Shown: piece by piece, positions 30,788-36,704 of the stretch
Layout: the number at the start of each line of letters is the position of its first letter
How positions within the stretch are numbered: the stretch's first letter is position 1
NCBI RefSeq assembly: GCF_030283205.1
Contig: NZ_JASNWF010000043.1
Location: 1 to 36,704, forward strand
Direction of reading: 5' to 3'
Source of the DNA: Actinomadura opuntiae
GTDB taxonomy: Bacteria; Actinomycetota; Actinomycetes; Streptosporangiales; Streptosporangiaceae
DNA: 36,704 bases
The notes under the pieces: model-generated
Told to the model about the DNA's origin: nothing
Seen by the model: only the letters and a program-made list of their open reading frames with translations
Database searches by the model: none
Program-made: the position numbers and the translations under genes

Positions 30788-32290
30788 ATGAACCTCATCC
30801 CGGCTCCCCGCGGCATCGAGCGGACCGGCGGCACCGGCCCCTGGACCGGCGAGGTCCGCGCCCGCACCGACGCGTCCCTGCCCCCGGAGGGCTACCGGCT
30901 CGCCGTCGGGCCGGACGGGGCGGACATCACCGGCGGCACCGAGGCGGGCGTGTCCTGGGCGCGCCAGACGCTCCGCCAGCTGCTCGGCCCGGACGCGTTC
31001 CGCCGCGCCCCCGTCGACCGGACGGTCCCCGACGTCCCGTTCGCGGTGATCGAGGACGCGCCGCGCTTCGCCTGGCGCGGCCTCATGCTCGACGTCGCCC
31101 GGCACTTCCTGCCCAAGGACGACGTGCTGCGCTACCTCGACCTGATGGCCGTGCACAAGCTGAACGTCCTGCACCTGCACCTCACCGACGACCAGGGATG
31201 GCGGATCGAGATCGAGCGCCACCCCCGGCTCACCGAGGTCGGCGCGTGGCGGCGCAGGACCCGGCTCGGCTGGGGCGAGCCGCCCCGCTGGGACGAGCGA
31301 CCGCACGGCGGCTTCTACAGCCGCGACGACCTGCGCGAGATCGTCGCCTACGCCGCGGCCCGCCACATCACCGTGGTCCCGGAGATCGACGTGCCCGGCC
31401 ACTCGCAGGCCGCCATCGCCGCCTACCCCGACCTCGGCAACACCGACGTCATCGACACGAGCGCGCTGGAGGTCGGGACCGCCTGGGGCGTCTGCCCCAA
31501 CGTGCTCGCCCCCACCGACCGGGTGCTGCGCTTCTACGAGGAGGTGCTGGAGGAGGTCCTGGAGATCTTCCCCGGCCGGTTCGTGCACCTCGGCGGCGAC
31601 GAGTGCCCCAAGGACCAGTGGCGGCGCTCGCCCGCCGCGCAGGCCCGCATCGCCGCCGAGGGCCTGGACGGCGAGGACGGCCTCCAATCCTGGTTCATCG
31701 GCCACTTCGACCGGTGGCTCACCGCCCGCGGACGCCGCCTGATCGGCTGGGACGAGATCCTCGAGGGCGGCCTCGCCGAGGGCGCGGCGGTGACGTCCTG
31801 GCGCGGCTACGCCGCCGGGATCGCCGCCGCGAAGGCGGGCCACGACGTCGTCATGTGCCCCCGCCAGCACGTGTACCTGGACTACCGGCAGGCGCCCGGC
31901 GACGACGAGCCCGTCCCGCTCGGCTGGGTCCGCACGCTCGCCGACGTGTACCGGTTCGACCCCGTCCCGCCCGCGCTGGCCGGCACCCCGCACGCCGCCC
32001 GAGTCCTCGGCGCGCAGGCCAACATGTGGACCGAGCTGACCGAGTCCCGCGACCGCGTCGACTACCAGCTGTTCCCCCGGCTGTGCGCGTTCGCCGAGAC
32101 CGTCTGGTCGGACCTGCCGCCGCCCGCCGAACGCGACGCCGCCGGCTTCCTGCGCCGGATGGACGCCGCGCACTACGCCCGGCTGGACGCCCTCGGCGTC
32201 GCCTACCGGCCGCCGGACGGCCCGCGCCCCTGGCAGCGGCGGCCCGGCATCGGCGGCCGGGTCAAGCACGGCCCGCCGCCCCAGGAGTGA
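30788..32290 (+). CDS. Beta-N-acetylhexosaminidase, glycoside hydrolase family 20
   Basis: Removes terminal N-acetylglucosamine or N-acetylgalactosamine from oligosaccharides such as chitobiose or cell-wall fragments. The 500 residues comprise an N-terminal GH20b domain (about 1-95) and a catalytic barrel. The barrel has FAWRGLMLDVARHF, HLHLTDDQGWRIEI, VVPEIDVPGHSQA, and LGGDECP with the catalytic Asp-Glu pair near 271-272. LGAQANMWTE and FPRLCAFAETVW are also typical. There is no signal peptide, so it is probably cytoplasmic and acts on imported sugars. It is leaderless with an unusual promoter (see 30727-30781). The GH15 gene follows after 74 bases. Confidence 0.95.
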   Translation: MNLIPAPRGIERTGGTGPWTGEVRARTDASLPPEGYRLAVGPDGADITGGTEAGVSWARQTLRQLLGPDAFRRAPVDRTVPDVPFAVIEDAPRFAWRGLMLDVARHFLPKDDVLRYLDLMAVHKLNVLHLHLTDDQGWRIEIERHPRLTEVGAWRRRTRLGWGEPPRWDERPHGGFYSRDDLREIVAYAAARHITVVPEIDVPGHSQAAIAAYPDLGNTDVIDTSALEVGTAWGVCPNVLAPTDRVLRFYEEVLEEVLEIFPGRFVHLGGDECPKDQWRRSPAAQARIAAEGLDGEDGLQSWFIGHFDRWLTARGRRLIGWDEILEGGLAEGAAVTSWRGYAAGIAAAKAGHDVVMCPRQHVYLDYRQAPGDDEPVPLGWVRTLADVYRFDPVPPALAGTPHAARVLGAQANMWTELTESRDRVDYQLFPRLCAFAETVWSDLPPPAERDAAGFLRRMDAAHYARLDALGVAYRPPDGPRPWQRRPGIGGRVKHGPPPQE

Positions 32291-32364
32291 TCGACACCCC
32301 GGGTCAGCGGCGCGTTCCTGGGTACTCACCCCCCACGTACGCCGGTGCGCGGAGGGAGGACACG

Positions 32365-34128
32365 GTGGCAGGCACGGGGGGACGGCACTCGCTGCCCAAG
32401 GCGCTGCGCGACTACGCACTGATCGCCGACGGGGAGCGCGGCGTCCTGGTCGGGCCGCACGGCGAGTTCGCCTGGATGTGCTTCCCCGCCTGGGACTCGC
32501 CCGCCGCGTTCTGCGGCCTGCTCGGCGGTCCCGGCGACTACGTCGTCCAGCCCGTCTCCGAACGCTGGGTGTGGGGCGGCTACTACGAGGACCGCGGGCT
32601 CATCTGGCACAGCCGGTGGGTGACCGGCGACGGCGGCATGGTCGAGTGCCGCGAGGCCCTCGCCCGCCCGGCTGGCCGCGACCGCGCCGTCGTGCTGCGC
32701 CGCTGCCGGGCCGTGCGCGGCCGGGTCCGGATGCGCGTCCTGCTGGACGTGCGGGCCGGCGAGCGCGCCGAGCGGATGCGGGACCTGCACCACCACGGCG
32801 CCGAGTGGACGGCCCGCAGCGGCACCGCCCGGATCCGCTGGCGCGGCGGCGACGAGGCGGTCGTGCGGGAGAACGCCGACGGCGGGCCCGTCCTCGCCCT
32901 CACCTTCGACCTCGCCGAGGGTGAGACCCGCGACCTGGTGCTGGAGATCGCCGAGGGCACCGCCGAGGGCCCCCTGGACGCCGCCGCGCTCTGGGACGCC
33001 ACCGAACGCAGCTGGCGCGAGGCGGTCCCGTCCTGCACCGACACCATCGCCCCGCGCGACGCGCGGCTGGCCTACTCGGTGCTCACCGGGCTCACCAGCG
33101 CGAGCGGCGGCATGGTCGCGGCCGCGACGACCGCACTGCCCGAACGCGCCGACGAGGGCCGCAACTTCGACTACCGGTACGCCTGGATCCGCGACCAGTG
33201 CTTCGCCGGACGCGCCGTCGCCGTGCACGGCGGGCCGCCGCACCTGCTGCGCAACGCCGCCGAGTTCGTCACCGCCCGCGTCCTGGCCGACGGCGACCGC
33301 CTCAAACCCGCCTACACCGTCGCCGGCGGCGACATCCCCGAGCAGCGCGAGGCCGACCTGCCCGGCTACCCCGGCGCCACCGCCGTCACCGGCAACCGCG
33401 CGAGCGAGCAGTTCCAACTCGACGCGCTCGGCGAGTCGCTGCTGCTCCTCGCGGTGGCCGCCGAGCGCGAGCCGCCCGGCGCCGACCAGGTGAAGGCCGC
33501 CCGCGTCGCCGCCGACGCGGTCGCCCGCCGCTGGCGGGAACCGGAGGCCGGCATCTGGGAGACCCACGACGACCTGTGGACCCACTCGCGGCTCAGCTGC
33601 GTCGCGGGCCTGCGCCAGGCCGCCCGCTACCTGGCCGGCCCGGCGGAGGCGGCCGCGTGGAACGGCCTCGCCGACACCATCCTCGACGAGACCACCCGCA
33701 CCTCCCTCACCGCAGGCGGGCGGTGGAAGCGCGCCCCCGGCGACGAGCGTGTGGACGCCGCGCTGCTCATCCCGCCGCTGCGCGGCTGCCTGCCCGACGA
33801 CGACCCGCGCACCGTCGCGACCCTCCAGGCCGTCCGGTCCGAGCTCGTCCAGGAGGGCTTCGTCTACCGGTACCGGGTCGGCGACGAACCGCTCGGCGTC
33901 GCCGAGGGCGCCTTCTCCCTGTGCGGCTTCTTCCTCGCCCTCGCCGAGCACCGCCAGGGCGAGACCGCCCGCGCCCTCGCCACCTTCGAGCGGACCCGGT
34001 CCGGGTGCGCCACCAGCGGGCTGTTCTCCGAGGAGTACGACGTCCAGCAGCGGCAGCTGCGCGGCAACATCCCGCAGGCGTTCGTGCACGCGCTGCTGCT
34101 GGAGTCCGCCGCCCGCCTGCCCGGCTGA
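32365..34128 (+). CDS. Glycoside hydrolase family 15 protein (glucoamylase/trehalase-like)
   Basis: Predicted glucan or trehalose hydrolase, 587 residues. The N-terminal beta-sandwich domain (about 1-230) begins with LRDYALIADGERGVLVGPHGEFAWMCFPAWDSPAAF, typical of the trehalase-like bacterial branch. The (alpha/alpha)6 barrel carries NFDYRYAWIRDQ (about 267-278), GIWETHDDLWTHS in place of the usual GIWExRG...THSK, and a late LFSEEYD (about 552-558) with the catalytic-base Glu, then GNIPQAF. No signal peptide is present. GGAGGGAGGA (32351-32360) places the start at GTG 32365; the long open frame upstream is a shadow of the GH20 gene. Confidence 0.9.
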   Translation: MAGTGGRHSLPKALRDYALIADGERGVLVGPHGEFAWMCFPAWDSPAAFCGLLGGPGDYVVQPVSERWVWGGYYEDRGLIWHSRWVTGDGGMVECREALARPAGRDRAVVLRRCRAVRGRVRMRVLLDVRAGERAERMRDLHHHGAEWTARSGTARIRWRGGDEAVVRENADGGPVLALTFDLAEGETRDLVLEIAEGTAEGPLDAAALWDATERSWREAVPSCTDTIAPRDARLAYSVLTGLTSASGGMVAAATTALPERADEGRNFDYRYAWIRDQCFAGRAVAVHGGPPHLLRNAAEFVTARVLADGDRLKPAYTVAGGDIPEQREADLPGYPGATAVTGNRASEQFQLDALGESLLLLAVAAEREPPGADQVKAARVAADAVARRWREPEAGIWETHDDLWTHSRLSCVAGLRQAARYLAGPAEAAAWNGLADTILDETTRTSLTAGGRWKRAPGDERVDAALLIPPLRGCLPDDDPRTVATLQAVRSELVQEGFVYRYRVGDEPLGVAEGAFSLCGFFLALAEHRQGETARALATFERTRSGCATSGLFSEEYDVQQRQLRGNIPQAFVHALLLESAARLPG

Positions 34129-34130
34129 GA

Positions 34131-34147
34131 CGCCCCGGACCGGGGCG
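34131..34147. terminator. Bidirectional terminator between GH15 and MFS genes
   Basis: CGCCCCGG (34131-34138) and CCGGGGCG (34140-34147) pair around one base, three bases after the GH15 stop and four before the end of the convergent MFS gene. It is compact but well placed. Confidence 0.55.
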
Positions 34148-34151
34148 GCCG

Positions 34152-35870
34152 TCAGGCGTCGGCGGGGGCGGCCGCGACCTTCACGCGGGCGGCGCGGTTG
34201 CGGGTCTCCACCCCGAAGGCGGCGACGACCAGGATCGCGAGCAGCAGCGGGACGGCGCCGAGCAGCGCGGTCGTGTTGATGGACGGCACCGTCGCGCCCA
34301 CCACCAGCACGATCGTGACGGCCACCCCGCCGAGCTTGCCGACACCCGCCGACAGGCCCGAGCCGCGCGAGCGGATCCGCGTCGGATAGATCTCCGAGCT
34401 GTAGGCCGCCAGCACCGCGGCGATCGTGGCGGTCCCGACGATCGGGCCGGCCAGCAGCACGTACAGCCAGAAGCGGTCGTGGGCGAGGGACTCGCCGGAG
34501 AACGAGAACGCCACCAGCGCCGCCGCGGTCAGCGCGGTCAGCACGATGATCGTCTTCTTGGCGCTCCACAGCCCGTACATCGCGGCGGCGATGAACACCA
34601 GCGGCAGCCCCAGCAGCGAGGAGTCGCGCAGCGCCGCGTCGGCCGTCTTCTGCGCCAGCCCGAGCTTCTGCAGGTTGGACGGGATCCACAGCTGGAACCC
34701 GTAGGTCACCAGCCCGATGCCGAGCCCCAGCACCACCACCGCGGCGCTGAGCCCGGCGAAGGGCGGCCGGAACAGCGGGGTGAAGCCCGCACCGTGCGCG
34801 GCCTCCTTCCGCTCCTCGGCGGGGACCGCCTCCGCGACGGCCGCCGCGCCCGCCGCCGCGGGCGTCCCCGCGCCCGGCTCGGCGGCGGGCACCGGAGCGG
34901 TCACCGGTGCCGTCTCCGCGCCGGGCCGCTCGCCGGCGGTGTCCTCGATGGCGCCGTACCGGGTCATGATCGCGCGGGCCTCGTCCTCGCGGCCGTGGGC
35001 GAGCAGGAACCGCGGCGACTCGGGGATCCAGTGGTTGAGCGCGATGAGCAGCACGCCGGTCGGCATCCCCAGCAGCCACAGGATCCGCCAGGAGTAGTGC
35101 GGCACCAGCGCCGACGACAGCGAGCTCGTGATGGCGTAGGCCAGTGCCAGGTTCCCGCCGATCAGCACCATCACCCAGCCGCGGTGCCGGCCCGGGATCA
35201 TCTCCGCCAGCAGCGAGAAGGTGATCGGCAGCATCCCGCCCGCCGCCAGCCCCATCAGCAGGCACATCGCCAGGTTCCAGCCGAACGACGGCATCGCCCC
35301 GCACACCGCGGTGGTCACGAACATGACCCCGGCCAGCAGGATCGACGAGCGCCGCCCGATGTGGTCGCCCAGCCACCCCCACAGGAACGACCCGGCGACC
35401 GTCCCGGTCAGGCCGAACAGCGGCAGCAGCGCCACCGGCCAGTGCCCGCCGGGGTTCAGGGCCGACTTCAGCCCGTACTCCTTGCCCATCCCCGGCGCCA
35501 CGAACGACAGCGTGATCGGCTTCATCGCGTCGATCGTCACCGCCGTCGTCATGACGATGACGAGCCCGATGTGCGCCCGCCGGAACGGCGCGTCGTAGGC
35601 CGCGCGAACGCGCACCTCGCCGTCCCGTCGGGACGCCGCCAGACCGCGCGGGACCAGCCCGTAGGCGGTCAGCGCCAGGCCGACCACGATGAGCGCCATT
35701 CCGGTGAGCATCGGGGCGTCCATCGCCATGCCGCGCATGTGGTAGTGCATGTCCGCCGAGTCGATGTACATCGGCAGATGCAGCGCCACACCCGCGACGC
35801 AGGCGATGAACCCGGTCCAGAAGGCGGGCGGATGGGCGAAGGTGATGCCGCCCATGGGCCGTGTTCGCAT
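34152..35870 (-). CDS. MFS transporter with an N-terminal membrane extension
   Basis: Major facilitator protein of the sugar/organic-ion group, 572 residues, longer than the usual 400-470. The core begins near residue 95 with AHIGLVIVMTTAVTIDAMKP and has LWGWLGDHIGRRS (the MFS signature loop), WRILWLLGMPTGVLL and ESPRFLL. The C-half has the matching YSSEIYPTRIRSRGSG. Two additional hydrophobic helices precede it (about 17-36 and 52-72), joined by a Met/His-rich segment. The central cytoplasmic loop (about 300-365) is long and Pro/Ala/Glu-rich. AAAGGA precedes the ATG. The substrate cannot be assigned. Confidence 0.9.
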   Translation of the reverse strand: MRTRPMGGITFAHPPAFWTGFIACVAGVALHLPMYIDSADMHYHMRGMAMDAPMLTGMALIVVGLALTAYGLVPRGLAASRRDGEVRVRAAYDAPFRRAHIGLVIVMTTAVTIDAMKPITLSFVAPGMGKEYGLKSALNPGGHWPVALLPLFGLTGTVAGSFLWGWLGDHIGRRSSILLAGVMFVTTAVCGAMPSFGWNLAMCLLMGLAAGGMLPITFSLLAEMIPGRHRGWVMVLIGGNLALAYAITSSLSSALVPHYSWRILWLLGMPTGVLLIALNHWIPESPRFLLAHGREDEARAIMTRYGAIEDTAGERPGAETAPVTAPVPAAEPGAGTPAAAGAAAVAEAVPAEERKEAAHGAGFTPLFRPPFAGLSAAVVVLGLGIGLVTYGFQLWIPSNLQKLGLAQKTADAALRDSSLLGLPLVFIAAAMYGLWSAKKTIIVLTALTAAALVAFSFSGESLAHDRFWLYVLLAGPIVGTATIAAVLAAYSSEIYPTRIRSRGSGLSAGVGKLGGVAVTIVLVVGATVPSINTTALLGAVPLLLAILVVAAFGVETRNRAARVKVAAAPADA

Positions 35871-35889
35871 CGGTGTCCTTTCGGGGGGA

Positions 35890-35911
35890 CGCGGCCGGAG
35901 CGCCGGCCGCG
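35890..35911 (-). terminator. Hairpin between the FHA gene and the MFS gene
   Basis: CGCGGCCGG (35890-35898) and CCGGCCGCG (35903-35911) form a perfect 9-bp stem with a four-base loop. It is 97 bases past the FHA stop and just upstream of the MFS ribosome site. It may terminate the FHA transcript or fold in the MFS leader. Confidence 0.4.
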
Positions 35912-36007
35912 GTCGAAGGCGGCGTCAGGCGGGTGACCCGCGCCGGGAACCATGGTCGTCAAGCCGGATGGGGCCGTGGGGCGCGCGTCCGGTCCCGGCC
36001 ATCGCGC

Positions 36008-36704
36008 TCACACCTTCCGGTTGGACTCGAAGCGGAACGTCCGGGCCAGCCCGACCCGGACGGTCGCGCCGGGCGCCAGCTCGACGGGGGTGTCGGGCGG
36101 CAGCCGGACGAACTCGCCGCCGCCCGGCGCGCGCACCGCCGTGCCGTTGGCCGAGCCGAGGTCGACGACGTTGACCTGCCACTGCTCCAGCCGGACCAGG
36201 ACGTGCCGGCGGGAGATCGACTCCTCGGCGTCGGTCATCCGCAGCGGATGCGCGCGGCCCTCGGCGACCTCCGGAGCCCGCTCGGGCCGCCGGCCGACCA
36301 GCTGGTCGTCCTCCAGCGGGACCGTCTGCCCGTCGTCCAGCAGCAGCACGCCGAGCGGCGGCCGCGGCCCGTGGAACGGCGACAGCGTGAGCTGCAGCAT
36401 CGAGATGCCGCAGACCGCGCAGTAGTGCGCGCGCGGATCGTTGAAGTGCTCGTTCTTGCAGTTGACGCCGAGGACCTGCGGTCCGCCCGGACGCCGCTTG
36501 GGATGGCGCCGGATGAGGCTGACCTTCTCCTCCGACGCACCCTCGGAGGCGGCCGGCGGCGTGCCGTCCACCGGCGTCGGCGGAAGCGGCGCCCGCTCCA
36601 CCGCCCGCTCCACCGCCCGCTCCACCGCCGTCGCCGGGGCCGGCGCGACCGGCGCCGGCCGGGCGGGCGCGGGCGCCTCGGGGATCGGCAGGCCCGGGGG
36701 AGCG
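36008..36704 (-). CDS. FHA-domain protein with zinc-ribbon-like segment (5' end beyond window)
   Basis: Partial gene. The frame is open to the window edge with no in-frame stop. The visible N-terminal part is a Pro/Ala-rich disordered stretch, followed by three VERA repeats (36590-36625), a basic patch (RRHPKRRPGG), and a Cys/His segment NCKNEHFNDPRAHYCAVCG that looks like a zinc ribbon. The C-terminal FHA domain has GRRPER, SISRRHVLV and LGSANGTAV, the phospho-threonine-binding signature, and ends in FRFESNRKV. Such proteins read Ser/Thr kinase signals, often in type VII secretion or cell-wall control. The start codon is outside the window; GTG 36625 is only an internal possibility. Confidence 0.85.
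   Translation of the reverse strand, partial: APPGLPIPEAPAPARPAPVAPAPATAVERAVERAVERAPLPPTPVDGTPPAASEGASEEKVSLIRRHPKRRPGGPQVLGVNCKNEHFNDPRAHYCAVCGISMLQLTLSPFHGPRPPLGVLLLDDGQTVPLEDDQLVGRRPERAPEVAEGRAHPLRMTDAEESISRRHVLVRLEQWQVNVVDLGSANGTAVRAPGGGEFVRLPPDTPVELAPGATVRVGLARTFRFESNRKV
36590..36625 (-). repeat. Three 12-bp tandem repeats inside the FHA gene
   Basis: Three exact copies of CGCCCGCTCCAC in a row (36590-36601, 36602-36613, 36614-36625). They encode VERA three times in the disordered N-terminal region. Exact copies suggest recent slippage expansion. Confidence 0.8.

Noticed and set aside
32326..35382. Minus-strand open frame of about 1,018 codons opposite GH15 and overlapping the MFS gene
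   Set aside because: It runs antisense to GH15 and in another frame through the MFS gene. Both of those have recognisable motifs.
1..36704. CRISPR arrays, tRNA/rRNA genes, insertion sequences, prophage genes
   Set aside because: No regularly spaced repeats, tRNA-like cloverleaf sequences, transposase motifs or phage structural genes were found. The endonuclease VII-like gene alone does not indicate a prophage.

Overview
The window is high-GC actinobacterial DNA. It carries a complete Pup-proteasome cluster followed by the conserved pafBC-tatAC-helY block. The order on the plus strand is arc, dop, pup, an endonuclease VII-like gene, prcB, prcA, pafA, a twin-FKBP lipoprotein, pafB, pafC, tatA, tatC and helY. 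From general knowledge this matches mycobacteria, streptomycetes and Streptosporangiales. The gene content and leaderless promoters make an Actinomadura/Thermomonosporaceae-like organism my best guess, but no rRNA or taxonomic marker is present.

Region 1 (1-9856): the protein-tagging machine. Pup ends in GGQ, so Dop must deamidate it before PafA can ligate it. ARC ends in GQYL, the tail that opens the 20S gate. PrcB has a 53-residue propeptide ahead of its catalytic Thr. Strong hairpins after arc, dop, the endonuclease gene and prcA cut the cluster into separate transcription units. A TAGGGT hexamer recurs ahead of arc, pup, prcB, pafA and the FKBP gene. The odd member is the endonuclease gene between pup and prcB. 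It has two N-terminal zinc knuckles and two tandem endonuclease VII domains, and its start codon lies in a long hairpin.

Region 2 (9907-18922): a cysteine-bearing winged-helix regulator with a DUF3291 gene, then a DUF3866 gene divergent from pafBC (WYL-type DNA-damage activators), a small membrane protein, tatA, tatC and helY.

Region 3 (18952-29160): accessory genes. These are an MpaB/Lcp-type oxygenase in an operon with a membrane protein, a PH-like protein, an alpha/beta hydrolase, an ABC exporter pair behind a CRP-like site, an RsbW-like ATPase, and a TetR-ABC-FtsX operon with a textbook operator.

Region 4 (29243-36704): an ArsR-type regulator with an SRPBCC partner diverges from a GH20 hexosaminidase. 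The shared intergenic dyad is built of two TTGTCGGTG elements, which resemble the PafBC (RecA-NDp) promoter box. A GH15 hydrolase, an MFS transporter and a partial FHA/zinc-ribbon protein that runs off the right edge complete the window.

No rRNA, tRNA, CRISPR array, insertion sequence or phage module was seen. No gene-free gap exceeds 300 bases. The longest, 25027-25323, holds the TetR promoter and operators.
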